64,000 nucleotides of DNA, from the NCBI RefSeq assembly GCF_000498535.1, contig NZ_AVGG01000002.1:186001-250000 (forward strand). The letters run 5' to 3'. Below, in pieces: positions 43,283-52,346 of this stretch. Under the pieces are notes generated by a model. It made no database searches and was not told the origin of the DNA. It saw only the letters and a list, made by a program, of their open reading frames with translations. The position numbers were made by a program, and so were the translations under genes. The DNA is from Flavobacterium limnosediminis JC2902. GTDB taxonomy: Bacteria > Bacteroidota > Bacteroidia > Flavobacteriales > Flavobacteriaceae. The first letter of the stretch is position 1. Each line of letters begins with the position of its first letter.

Positions 43283-46063
43283 ATGAAAAAGATTCTTTTT
43301 ACGCTATTAATTACACTCTTACATCAAATTGCGGTTGCTCAGGTTGAAGAAAAGAAATTTTCATTTACCCTCAATGCTGTTCCACTTGAAAAAGTGATAG
43401 AAACCATTGAACAGGAATCCGGCTACACCTTTTATTTTGACGAAGACTGGATAAGAAATTACCCGGAACCGGTTACTATGCAATTGACTGATGTTACTTT
43501 GGAAACCGCATTGAACACAATATTTCAGAATACCGCTCTGAATTATTATGTTTCTGATAAAAAAATAATTCTGACAAAAAACAGTGTGATTTATGACAAA
43601 TTACCCGAGAATTATTTTAACACCGATAAAACCAAAACACAAGACAATAACACAATCGTTATCCAGGGAGTCCCCTTGTTTCAAAAAGAACTTACTGAAC
43701 AGGATAAGAAAAAAGATGCTAAAGTCAATTATATCGGTAAAGAAAATAAAACTTCAAAAGGGAAAACCTTTCAGTTGTCCGGCTATGTAAAAGAGGCTAA
43801 AACAGGAAAACCGGTTGCTGAAGTAATCATTCGAACAAAAAACAACGAAGCCACGGCCATTACGGATACACAGGGATTCTACACCATAACATTACCCGAG
43901 GGATTAAACATCATCGAAACCGATAACTTCCTGTACGGAAAAGAAATCCGCAAAGTAGTCCTGTACAACAATGGTAAAATGGATTTGTCAGTTTCTGAAA
44001 ACATCAATCAACTTAAAGAAGTAATCGTAAAGGGTAAGAAAAGCGAAACCCTGAAAAGTGCCAACACCGGCGTAACGTCCATCGATGTGGAAGGCATGAA
44101 AAACATTCCGATGGTATTGGGCGAAAGGGACATTTTCAAAGTCGCCACCACCATACCGGGGATAAAAACTGCAGGTGAAGGTTCCGCAGGATTTAACGTA
44201 AGGGGAGGAAAGACCGATCAAAACCTGGTTCTTCTTGACAATGGCGTTATTTATAACCCTGCGCATTTCTTCGGCTTCTTTTCGGCCATTAATCCGTTCA
44301 CAATCGGAAGTGCCGACATTTACAAAGGAAGCATTCCGGCGGAATTCGGAGGACGACTCGCTTCTGTTTTCGACATCAAAACCAAAAACGGAAATGTGAC
44401 CAAATTATCCGGAGAAGGCGGTATCGGCCCGGTAACGAGCAATCTTACCGTTAGCACCCCTATCGTTAAAGAAAAATCGAGTCTACTCGTTGGCGTAAGG
44501 GCTACGTATTCCGATTGGATCTTAAAAACGCTGGATGAAAAATCCCTGCAAAACAGTGAAGCTGCCTTTTATGATGGCGTCCTGAAATACAGTCACAAAT
44601 TAAACGCAAAAAACGACATCGAAGCAACTGCTTACTACAGTCATGACAAGTTCAGCGTTTCATCCGACTCATTATACAAATACAATAACCGCCTGTTTTC
44701 ATTAAAATGGGGACACATATTCAATGCAAAACACAAAGCAGCCCTGTTGTTTTCAAACAGCCAGTACAAATTCAACATCGAATACGACAAAGAAAGTGAT
44801 ATCACAAAATCGTTTGATTTCGGCTATAAGATTAACGAAAACCATCTTCAGTTCAAGTTCGGTTATGCATTGAACGACCAACACAAAATAAGTTACGGAG
44901 TTACCACAAAGCTGTACATGATTGAACCCGGGTATCTTAATCCGACCGGTCAGGAAACAGTATTAACCCCGGTAAACATAGATAAAGAGAAAGCTTTGGA
45001 ATCGGGAATTTACCTGTCCGATGCTTATAAAGTATCGGAAAAGCTTTTAATCAGTGCCGGGATACGCTATTCTTTTTATGCTGCCTTGGGAAGTGCAACA
45101 CAAAGAGTCTACGATCAGGGCGCTCCCATCACTGATGCGACCGTTGTTGAAACCAAAGAATACGGAAACAATGAGATTATAAAGACCTACAATGGTTTCG
45201 AACCGAGACTTTCCGCCCGTTTTTTTATTACCAGCAGGTTATCGGTAAAAGCAAGTTATGACAAAACCTATCAGTACATACATTTGCTTTCCAGTAACAC
45301 CACACAATCACCGACGGACACCTGGAAACTATCCGATTTGAACATCGCCCCTCAGGATGCCGATCAATTTTCATTAGGGTTGTATAAAAATTTTACCGAA
45401 GATGATTTTGAAGTAAGTTTGGAGGGATACATCAAAAAAACAAACAACCTGTTGGATTACCGTGTCGGAGCCGATCTATTGCTGAATGAAAACATTGAAA
45501 CCGAACTTTTAAAAGGAAAAGGAAAAGCCTATGGGGTTGAATTTCTGCTAAAGAAAAATTCCGGCAAACTAAACGGCTGGCTGGGATATACCTACTCCCG
45601 TACCTTTATAAAACTGGACAGCGAATTTGAAAGTGATAAAGTAAACAACGGAGAATATTTCCCTGCGAATTATGACAAACCGCATGATCTGAGCGCTGTC
45701 TTAAATTACAAATTCACAAAACGATACAGCATTTCAACCAATTTTATTTACCAGACGGGAAGACCTATCACTTACCCTGTTGGAAAATACACCTACGCAA
45801 ACGCAGAATATACGCTTTACAGTGACCGAAACAAATTCCGGATTCCGGATTATTACCGCTTGGATATCGGGGTAAACATTGAAGGAAACCACAAAATAAA
45901 AAAACTGGCTCACAGTTTCTGGAACATATCCGTTTATAATGTTTTGGGAAGGAACAATCCGTATTCGGTGTTCTTTGTAACCAAGAATGGTGAAATTAAG
46001 GCCTACAAAACCTCGATCTTTTCCGTTCCGGTACCGACAATCAGTTATAATTTCAAGTTTTAA
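43283..46063 (+). CDS. TonB-dependent receptor with STN domain
   Basis: 926 residues from ATG 43283; ATG 43253 lies inside the previous gene. Signal peptide about 1-20 (ending IAVAQ). STN domain about 28-80 (FTLNAVPLEKVIETIEQESGYTFYFD), which in FecA-like receptors contacts an anti-sigma factor. A CarboxypepD_reg-like domain (about 165-250, LSGYVKEAKTGKPVAEVIIRT), plug (about 260-370, FNVRGGKTDQNLVLLDNGVIY, AEFGGRLASVFDIKTKNG), then a barrel to the C-terminal TISYNFKF. No anti-sigma gene is adjacent. Paired with a DUF4249 lipoprotein 17 bases downstream. Substrate unknown. Confidence 0.85.
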   Translation: MKKILFTLLITLLHQIAVAQVEEKKFSFTLNAVPLEKVIETIEQESGYTFYFDEDWIRNYPEPVTMQLTDVTLETALNTIFQNTALNYYVSDKKIILTKNSVIYDKLPENYFNTDKTKTQDNNTIVIQGVPLFQKELTEQDKKKDAKVNYIGKENKTSKGKTFQLSGYVKEAKTGKPVAEVIIRTKNNEATAITDTQGFYTITLPEGLNIIETDNFLYGKEIRKVVLYNNGKMDLSVSENINQLKEVIVKGKKSETLKSANTGVTSIDVEGMKNIPMVLGERDIFKVATTIPGIKTAGEGSAGFNVRGGKTDQNLVLLDNGVIYNPAHFFGFFSAINPFTIGSADIYKGSIPAEFGGRLASVFDIKTKNGNVTKLSGEGGIGPVTSNLTVSTPIVKEKSSLLVGVRATYSDWILKTLDEKSLQNSEAAFYDGVLKYSHKLNAKNDIEATAYYSHDKFSVSSDSLYKYNNRLFSLKWGHIFNAKHKAALLFSNSQYKFNIEYDKESDITKSFDFGYKINENHLQFKFGYALNDQHKISYGVTTKLYMIEPGYLNPTGQETVLTPVNIDKEKALESGIYLSDAYKVSEKLLISAGIRYSFYAALGSATQRVYDQGAPITDATVVETKEYGNNEIIKTYNGFEPRLSARFFITSRLSVKASYDKTYQYIHLLSSNTTQSPTDTWKLSDLNIAPQDADQFSLGLYKNFTEDDFEVSLEGYIKKTNNLLDYRVGADLLLNENIETELLKGKGKAYGVEFLLKKNSGKLNGWLGYTYSRTFIKLDSEFESDKVNNGEYFPANYDKPHDLSAVLNYKFTKRYSISTNFIYQTGRPITYPVGKYTYANAEYTLYSDRNKFRIPDYYRLDIGVNIEGNHKIKKLAHSFWNISVYNVLGRNNPYSVFFVTKNGEIKAYKTSIFSVPVPTISYNFKF

Positions 46064-46080
46064 TTAAAAAACGACGAAAA

Positions 46081-47328
46081 ATGAAAACAGCACTCATCCT
46101 TAAATTCATTACAGCCCTTCTGCTTTTCACGAGCATCGTTAGCTGTACCGAACCCTATCAGATACAAACCGAAACGTTTGAAGAAGCATACGTAATTGAA
46201 GCTACAATTACCAATGAATTAAAAAAACAACAAATTAAAATCAGCAAAACCTATAGACTGGAAGAAAACGGCCCCACTTTCGAATCAGGAGCCGATGTCT
46301 ACGTGGAAGACGATTTGGGCAACCAATATGAATTCGCTGAGCAGAACAATGTGTATGAATCAACAATCGAATTTCAGGCACTTCCCGAAAGACAATACCA
46401 ATTGTTCATTAACACGGCTGACGGAAGGGAATATTCCTCTGCAAAAGAAACCCTGACTACGGTAACAGAAATAGAAAATCTGAGTACAACTGTTGTTTCC
46501 AAAGACAATCAAACCGGAGTCGAGATTGGAGTAAACAGCTACGATCCTACAGGAACTTCCAAATATTATCGCTACGAATATGAAGAAACTTCAAAAGTGA
46601 CCGCACCAAAATGGAACCGCTTCAAAACCATATTATTAGCATATCCGAGAATATGCGAAGGAACAGAATTTCCGGGATTTGAAACCATTGGTTTTGAATT
46701 GAGGACTGGAGAGTCAAAGGTTTGCTTTACAACTAAAAATTCCATCGAAATTCTACTCACTTCCACCGTTTCCTTAAATGAAGACAGGGTAACCAATTTC
46801 CCGGTACGCTTTATCGCGAACACCGATTACACTATTGCTGAACGCTACAGTATTTTGGTAAAGCAATATGTGCAGACTTTAGAAGCCTATACTTTTTACA
46901 AAACAATGAAAGACATGTCAGGTTCCGAAAGCCTTTTATCACCCAAACAGCCTGGATTTATTAATGGCAATATTAAGTCCGTTTCCAATCCTAAAGAAAA
47001 AGTCATCGGATTTTTCGAAGTGGCTTCAGTGTCATCAAAAAGAATCTTTTTCAATTTCCATGATATCTTCCCTGATACGCTACTACCATCTTACCCGTGG
47101 GACTGTACCGAGCAAGTATTTAACAGCATGGATTTTGGCACTAATCCTCATCCTACACCGGAGTATCCTTGCGGAACAGGAGGGCCGGGATTAACATTGA
47201 GATCAGCCATTAGGAGGAATACTTTGCTTTTTTACAGAGAAGCCTTCCCCACCTTTTACATGGTTAAACCCGCTTGTGGCGATTGTACCACGTTTGCATC
47301 TAACATAGTACCTCCCTTTTGGCAATGA
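46081..47328 (+). CDS. DUF4249 lipoprotein
   Basis: 415 residues. Lipoprotein signal peptide ending TSIVSCTEPYQ, Cys about 22. DUF4249 pattern: EEAYVIEATITNELKKQQIKIS, GADVYVEDDLGNQYEF, YRYEYEETSKV, and a C-terminal region rich in cysteines (KPACGDCTTFASN). DUF4249 lipoproteins are regular partners of TonB receptors in Bacteroidota, in the way SusD partners SusC; the ligand is unknown. Four-base ATGA overlap with the next gene. Confidence 0.82.
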   Translation: MKTALILKFITALLLFTSIVSCTEPYQIQTETFEEAYVIEATITNELKKQQIKISKTYRLEENGPTFESGADVYVEDDLGNQYEFAEQNNVYESTIEFQALPERQYQLFINTADGREYSSAKETLTTVTEIENLSTTVVSKDNQTGVEIGVNSYDPTGTSKYYRYEYEETSKVTAPKWNRFKTILLAYPRICEGTEFPGFETIGFELRTGESKVCFTTKNSIEILLTSTVSLNEDRVTNFPVRFIANTDYTIAERYSILVKQYVQTLEAYTFYKTMKDMSGSESLLSPKQPGFINGNIKSVSNPKEKVIGFFEVASVSSKRIFFNFHDIFPDTLLPSYPWDCTEQVFNSMDFGTNPHPTPEYPCGTGGPGLTLRSAIRRNTLLFYREAFPTFYMVKPACGDCTTFASNIVPPFWQ

Positions 47329-49076
47329 AAAAAATAATCAGCATCCTCATCCTCTTGTTTGCTACCAACAACCTTGTTCTTGGTCAGAGCATCCCAACAT
47401 CAATAAGTCAAATCAACTCAATTGAAGAGTCCCTATATCTGCATTGTAACACAACGACATTACTTTCCGGAGAAACCCTTTTATTTAAGGTTTATGCTAT
47501 AAATCCACACAACAAAACGTTCAGTACGGTAAGCAAAATCGGATATGTCGAAATGCTCGACAGCCAAAACAACAGTGTCATGACACAAAAAATCAATTTG
47601 AAAAACGGGACTGGACAGGGCGATTTCTTCATTACAACAACTTTAAAAACCGGAAACTACAAGCTTATCACTTACACCAATTGGACACTCAATAAAACCG
47701 GAAACGGAGTTTACCAAACCGATGTTTTCATTATAAATCCGTTCGAAAGAAATGATTTGACTGAAACTGACAAAAAAGCTTTCGCTAATAATACACAAAC
47801 CGATGATTTACAAACCGTGCAAAAAGAGGAAACGACAAAAGCGAACAACAATCTGCTTACCGTAAAAACGGATAAATCCAAATATGTAACCCGTGAAAAA
47901 ATCAATCTTGTAATCCATTCCGCTTTGGAAAATGGGTTAAAAGGCAATTTTTCCGTTTCGGTCAGAAAAACAGACAGCCTGCCCATTGCCAAACCGACAA
48001 ATTCAGTTGATTTCCTGAATACTGTTGCTTCAAAAAACAATTCAAACGCGAAAAAAAGTCGCTTCTTACCTGAATTACGGGGTGAAATCCTATCGGGAAA
48101 GATTACCGCAAAAGACGGTTCCAAGAACCTTAACGACAAAGTGGTTTCGCTTTCCATTCCCGGAAAATATTTCGGATTCAAAATGGCAAAAACCGACGAA
48201 TCGGGCAGATTTAACTTCATTCTCGATGAACATCCTGGGGCTTCAAATGCGGTTATTCAGGTAACGGAAAAAGACCGAAGCGAATACACGATAACACTTG
48301 AAGAAACTGAGAAACCTGATTTTAAAACATTAACGACTGCCAATCCGCTAGGCTTGAATTCCAAAAACAAAAGCGACATTGAAAACCGTTCGATTGCCAA
48401 TCAGATAGAGAACAATTACTATCTGAAGAAAAGAGACAGTCTGATCAATTCCACTAAAACAATTCCTTTTTTCCATCCGCTCCAAAAAGAATACATACTG
48501 GATGACTATAACCGGTTCCCGACCTTAAAGGAAACGATTATCGAAATACTAAAGGAAGTATATCACAAGAAAAGCAAGGAAACCTACTCCATTCACCTGA
48601 GAGATTATACCGGACAGGGAGAAGCCTACGGAGAATCTCTGGTAATGATAGACGGTCTGCAGCTTCAGGATGTAAATGAATTATTTGAATATGACATGCA
48701 AAACATTTACAAGGTCAGTCTAGTCAACCAAGGCTACGTTTACGGTCCGAAAGTTTTCAATGGTGTTATTAATTTCGTCACTAAAAAAAGTGACTACGAA
48801 ACAAAAGCCTCGGGCGACTTCATTAAAACAGTCACTTTAAACAGGCCACAAACCATAAAAAAATATTTCCATCCAGATTATTCCGAAAAAAAATCCGAAA
48901 GAATTCCGGACTACCGTTACCAATTGTTATGGCAACCAGAAGTGATCTTAACCGGGGAAGAAACCACTTTATCTTTTTTCGCATCGGATATAAAAGGAGA
49001 GTTCCAAATTTCGATTGAAGGGTTCACGGATAATGGAAATGCCGTTTCGATAAGAGAATTTATAACCATAGAATAA
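47325..49076 (+). CDS. MG2/TonB-plug protein of the DUF4249 operon
   Basis: 583 residues from ATG 47325, which overlaps the DUF4249 stop (ATGA). Signal peptide about 1-20 (ending LVLGQ). MG2-like N-terminal domain (LYLHCNTTTLLSGETLLFKVYA, TGNYKLITYTNWTLN). The middle has a carboxypeptidase-like segment (GKITAKDGSKNLNDKVVSLS), and about 430-495 is a short plug-like domain (ESLVMIDGLQLQDVNELF, GPKVFNGVINFVTKK). It ends in the same beta segment as the 26712-31617 pair (ISIEGFTDNGNAVSIRE), and is a distant, shorter paralogue of them. Function unknown. Confidence 0.75.
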   Translation: MKKIISILILLFATNNLVLGQSIPTSISQINSIEESLYLHCNTTTLLSGETLLFKVYAINPHNKTFSTVSKIGYVEMLDSQNNSVMTQKINLKNGTGQGDFFITTTLKTGNYKLITYTNWTLNKTGNGVYQTDVFIINPFERNDLTETDKKAFANNTQTDDLQTVQKEETTKANNNLLTVKTDKSKYVTREKINLVIHSALENGLKGNFSVSVRKTDSLPIAKPTNSVDFLNTVASKNNSNAKKSRFLPELRGEILSGKITAKDGSKNLNDKVVSLSIPGKYFGFKMAKTDESGRFNFILDEHPGASNAVIQVTEKDRSEYTITLEETEKPDFKTLTTANPLGLNSKNKSDIENRSIANQIENNYYLKKRDSLINSTKTIPFFHPLQKEYILDDYNRFPTLKETIIEILKEVYHKKSKETYSIHLRDYTGQGEAYGESLVMIDGLQLQDVNELFEYDMQNIYKVSLVNQGYVYGPKVFNGVINFVTKKSDYETKASGDFIKTVTLNRPQTIKKYFHPDYSEKKSERIPDYRYQLLWQPEVILTGEETTLSFFASDIKGEFQISIEGFTDNGNAVSIREFITIE

Positions 49077-49175
49077 TGAACCGAAATACCTGACATTTAG
49101 TCGATTAACAAACACGCCGCCCCTTTTAACCCGAATTAAATTCTTAATTTTATGTGAAATTTAAAATCGGGCACC

Positions 49176-49877
49176 ATGAAAAAAATTATTTTTCTTTTAA
49201 TCTTATCGATACCCTTTTTCAGCTGCTCCAACAACGATAACGGAACATCAGACGCGTCGGCAAACGAGCAACTTTCATCTTCACCTGAAGCGTTAGAGGA
49301 GTATGATGATAGCAGCTACGGAATATACAAAGGTATTTTTGTTGGTTCTACAGGAACGGTATACATTAACATTTACAATGGCGGTTCGATTTCCGCAAAA
49401 ATGGTAATTGAAGGCGTGACGTACAACTTTAAAACTTCAGAAACTGCCTATGACGGGAAAGCCATTACCAGCCTCACATTTTTTAACACCAGTTCTTCTT
49501 TTGATTTCAATGTTCAGGCTGACGGTGAATACCCCACGATAACCAATTTAAACATCAAAGGACACCCCAAAGCCCTTGTACAACTGTTAAAAGAATATTC
49601 ATTTGAACACATAAAATGCTATGTAGGCACCTTCGATAATGACGAAAATTCCATATTTAATTTGGCCACAACATCAAACGGGTATATTCTGGGCCTTGCT
49701 TTACAAAAAGGAGAAACCGAAATCATCTATATGGACGGCACCTTTGAAGGCACCAAAATCAATGGGACTTTTGAAGGTGGTCACTTCTCAGGAACGATCA
49801 ATAACAATAAATTAAGCGGCATCTGGGAAGACTCCATGCACAAAAGGGGAAACTGGACAGCCACCCGAAAATTATAG
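49176..49877 (+). CDS. Lipoprotein of unknown function
   Basis: 233 residues. Lipobox SIPFFSCSNND, Cys 17. After a Ser/Glu-rich linker (about 20-45) the body is Gly/Ser/Thr/Asn-rich beta structure. The last 40 residues carry short repeated strand-turn units (GTFEGTKINGTFEGGHFSG, TINNNKLSGIW). I do not recognise a family. It ends in a terminator and stands apart from the preceding operon by 99 bases. Confidence 0.7.
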   Translation: MKKIIFLLILSIPFFSCSNNDNGTSDASANEQLSSSPEALEEYDDSSYGIYKGIFVGSTGTVYINIYNGGSISAKMVIEGVTYNFKTSETAYDGKAITSLTFFNTSSSFDFNVQADGEYPTITNLNIKGHPKALVQLLKEYSFEHIKCYVGTFDNDENSIFNLATTSNGYILGLALQKGETEIIYMDGTFEGTKINGTFEGGHFSGTINNNKLSGIWEDSMHKRGNWTATRKL

Positions 49878-49893
49878 AGTTAGTTATTCTGTT

Positions 49894-49940
49894 TTAGCAG
49901 CTCTTTCAGGAATTTTTTTCGGGAGAGCTGCTATTTTTTA
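49894..49940 (+). terminator. Terminator before the sigma factor gene
   Basis: Outer stem agcagctct/agagctgct with a T-rich loop, followed by a T run. Confidence 0.75.
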
Positions 49941-50013
49941 CAAATCACTGTAACTTTTTTGAAAACATATACGTATAACAACCTGAACACTTAAAAGACA
50001 AGGAGATTCTTAA

Positions 50014-50877
50014 ATGAGACAACTTAAAATCACCAAGCAGGTTACTAACCGTGAAACTGCTTCCTTAGACAAATACCTTCAGGAAATTGGAAAAGTTGAT
50101 TTGATTACTGCCGATGAAGAAGTAGAATTAGCACAGCGAATTAAAGCCGGAGACCAAAGAGCGTTAGAAAAGTTAACAAAAGCTAACTTACGTTTCGTTG
50201 TTTCGGTGGCCAAGCAGTATCAGAATCAAGGATTAACTTTACCCGATTTGATTAACGAAGGTAACCTGGGTTTAATTAAAGCCGCACAACGTTTCGATGA
50301 AACCCGCGGATTTAAATTTATTTCGTATGCCGTATGGTGGATCCGTCAATCGATCCTTCAGGCATTAGCAGAACAGTCACGTATTGTTCGTTTACCGTTG
50401 AATAAAATTGGTTCGATTAATAAAATTAATAAAATGTACGCTTTGTTAGAGCAATCTAATGAACGCGCTCCTTCAGCAGAAGAAATCGCACAAGAGCTGG
50501 ACATGACCGTAAATGACGTAAAAGAGAGCATGAAAAACTCCGGTCGTCACTTATCAATGGATGCTCCGCTTGTGGAAGGTGAAGATTCTAATTTATACGA
50601 CGTTTTACGTTCCGGTGAATCACCGAATCCGGACAGGGAGTTAATACACGAATCGTTACGTACGGAAATTGAAAGAGCTTTAGAAACACTTACTCCAAGA
50701 GAAGCCGATGTGGTTCGTTTGTATTTTGGTTTAGGCGATCAGCATCCGATGACTTTAGAAGAAATCGGAGAAACTTTCGACTTAACCCGTGAGCGTGTGC
50801 GTCAGATTAAAGAGAAAGCAATTCGCAGATTAAAACACACTTCAAGAAGTAAAATTCTTAAAACTTACTTAGGATAG
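50014..50877 (+). CDS. rpoD: Primary RNA polymerase sigma factor
   Basis: 287 residues. Regions in order: 1.2 ([18 protein letters not shown]), 2 ([54 protein letters not shown]), 3 ([19 protein letters not shown]) and 4 ([34 protein letters not shown]). Region 1.1 and the long non-conserved domain of E. coli RpoD are absent, as is normal for the Bacteroidota primary sigma factor that reads TTG/TAnnTTTG promoters. Preceded by an AAGGAG sequence at 49999-50004, a strong Shine-Dalgarno that is rare in this group. Confidence 0.95.
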   Translation: MRQLKITKQVTNRETASLDKYLQEIGKVDLITADEEVELAQRIKAGDQRALEKLTKANLRFVVSVAKQYQNQGLTLPDLINEGNLGLIKAAQRFDETRGFKFISYAVWWIRQSILQALAEQSRIVRLPLNKIGSINKINKMYALLEQSNERAPSAEEIAQELDMTVNDVKESMKNSGRHLSMDAPLVEGEDSNLYDVLRSGESPNPDRELIHESLRTEIERALETLTPREADVVRLYFGLGDQHPMTLEEIGETFDLTRERVRQIKEKAIRRLKHTSRSKILKTYLG

Positions 50878-51011
50878 TTTGAAATGTCAAAAAAAAGTTG
50901 TAATTTAAATTGTTTATTTTAACTTTACGACCTTGAAAATTGACACTTAGTCCTTAAAATATTGAAAATAACAACAGTTTCAATAACTGTTCGTTTTTTG
51001 ATTGATGATTG

Positions 51012-51046
51012 AAACTCCGGCTGATTACCGGAGTTTTGCTTTTTAT
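51012..51046 (+). terminator. First of two related terminator hairpins
   Basis: Stem aactccgg/ccggagtt with a 7-base loop, followed by ttgctttttatt. Shares a 19-base identical 3' half (51028-51046) with the hairpin at 51052-51107. Confidence 0.75.
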
Positions 51047-51051
51047 TAATC

Positions 51052-51107
51052 AAAACTCCAGTCTGTTCGCGTTAAAACGCTCGGGTGTCCGGAGTTTTGC
51101 TTTTTAT
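51052..51107 (+). terminator. Second related terminator hairpin
   Basis: Outer stem aaaactcc/ggagtttt and an inner gcgtt/aacgc stem, then ttgctttttat. The 3' half (51089-51107) repeats 51028-51046. The rpe -7 box begins three bases after it. Confidence 0.65.
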
Positions 51108-51109
51108 AC

Positions 51110-51117
51110 TATCTTTG
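51110..51117 (+). promoter_or_regulatory. -7 box of rpe
   Basis: TATCTTTG, an exact TAnnTTTG, 30 bases before the rpe ATG. No TTG is at the proper distance because the terminator hairpin occupies the upstream region. Confidence 0.5.
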
Positions 51118-51146
51118 CACCAACAACACAACATTACATACATATC

Positions 51147-51812
51147 ATGAGTAAACAAGCAATTATAGCTCCGTCAGTACTTGCCGCAGATTTCGCCAAT
51201 TTACAACGCGACATCGAAATGATTAATAAAAGTGAAGCCGATTGGTTCCACATCGACGTTATGGATGGCCAATTCGTACCAAACATTTCCTATGGAATGC
51301 CGGTCATAGAAGCCATCAAAAAGCACGCGACCAAACCTTTGGACGTGCACTTAATGATTGAAAAGCCGGAAAGATACATTGAAACTTTCGCTAAAATTGG
51401 TGCCGATATCATTACCGTTCACTACGAAGCTACCGTTCACTTGCACCGCACACTAACACAAATAAAAAATGCAGGTTGTAAGGCTGGTGTGGTTTTAAAT
51501 TTATCCACTCCGGTTTCTGTTTTGGAAGACATACTTCCGGAATGCTACATGGTCTTGATTATGTCGATAAACCCAGGATTTGGAGGACAGAAATTTGAAG
51601 AGATAACATACAACAAAGTTCGTAAACTAAAAAAAATGATTACCGATCAAGGTCTGGACACCCTGATTGAAATCGACGGTGGTGTTACCAATAAAAACGC
51701 CAAACAACTCGTTGAAGCCGGAGCTGATGTTTTAGTAGCCGGAAGCTATATTTTCAATGCCGAAAATCCGATTGAAACTACCGCAGATCTGAAAAAGATC
51801 ACGACACTATAA
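51147..51812 (+). CDS. rpe: Ribulose-phosphate 3-epimerase
   Basis: 221 residues from ATG 51147; the longer open frame upstream crosses the terminators and promoter box and is rejected. TIM barrel with IIAPSVLAADFANL, the metal/catalytic WFHIDVMDGQFVPNISYG, PLDVHLMIEKPE, HYEA, MSINPGFGGQKF and EIDGGVTNKNAKQLVEAGADVLVAGSYIF. Interconverts ribulose 5-phosphate and xylulose 5-phosphate in the pentose phosphate pathway. Confidence 0.96.
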   Translation: MSKQAIIAPSVLAADFANLQRDIEMINKSEADWFHIDVMDGQFVPNISYGMPVIEAIKKHATKPLDVHLMIEKPERYIETFAKIGADIITVHYEATVHLHRTLTQIKNAGCKAGVVLNLSTPVSVLEDILPECYMVLIMSINPGFGGQKFEEITYNKVRKLKKMITDQGLDTLIEIDGGVTNKNAKQLVEAGADVLVAGSYIFNAENPIETTADLKKITTL

Positions 51813-51816
51813 AATA

Positions 51817-51843
51817 AAAGGCACTGAAATCAGTGCCTTTTTT
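51817..51843. terminator. Bidirectional terminator
   Basis: Perfect stem aaaggcactg/cagtgccttt with loop aaat and T/A runs both ways, between convergent rpe and the CBS gene. Confidence 0.9.
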
Positions 51844-51848
51844 AATAT

Positions 51849-52274
51849 TCAACTATTGTATTGATCAAGCAGATATCGGATCAAATCGGTTGTGGTAACA
51901 ATTCCCACCAGCAAATCGCCCTCGCAGACCGGTACCGCATGAAATTCATTTGTAGCCAGGATTTCAGCCGTTTCTTTAATTGTTGTTCCCGGTGTAACGG
52001 TAACTATTTTCCTGGTCATCACCTGTCCAATAGTAAACATATTATAAACTGTCACATCAACCGTTTCATCATCGTCATCAGCTGCTTCAGCGTACGAAAT
52101 GCGAAGCAAATCCGTATAGCTCAAAATCCCCAGAATTTTATTGTCACTAACTACGGGAATATGACGGATTTTATGTTCTTTGAACAGACTTTCCGCCTTG
52201 GTTAAATCGTCGGTTAAATTCAACTTCACTACATTCTGAGTCATAATGGTTGACACTTGCACATCCTGTTTCAT
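51849..52274 (-). CDS. Tandem CBS-domain protein
   Basis: 141 residues made almost entirely of two CBS motifs (about 8-62, VSTIMTQNVVKLNLTDDLTKAESLF, and about 82-138, IGQVMTRKIVTVTPGTTIKETAEIL). A short acidic insert (EAADDDDETVD) lies between them. Such stand-alone CBS pairs bind adenine nucleotides or SAM and act as regulators; the partner is unknown. Cytoplasmic. Confidence 0.85.
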   Translation of the reverse strand: MKQDVQVSTIMTQNVVKLNLTDDLTKAESLFKEHKIRHIPVVSDNKILGILSYTDLLRISYAEAADDDDETVDVTVYNMFTIGQVMTRKIVTVTPGTTIKETAEILATNEFHAVPVCEGDLLVGIVTTTDLIRYLLDQYNS

Positions 52275-52346
52275 AATCGTAAAGTTTTGATTATAAATAA
52301 ATTCCTTTCGTAAAGTTACAAAATAGATGACGAATATCGGTATGGT

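Noticed and set aside
47711..48220. 169-residue minus-strand frame
   Set aside because: Antisense to the MG2/plug gene at 47325-49076.
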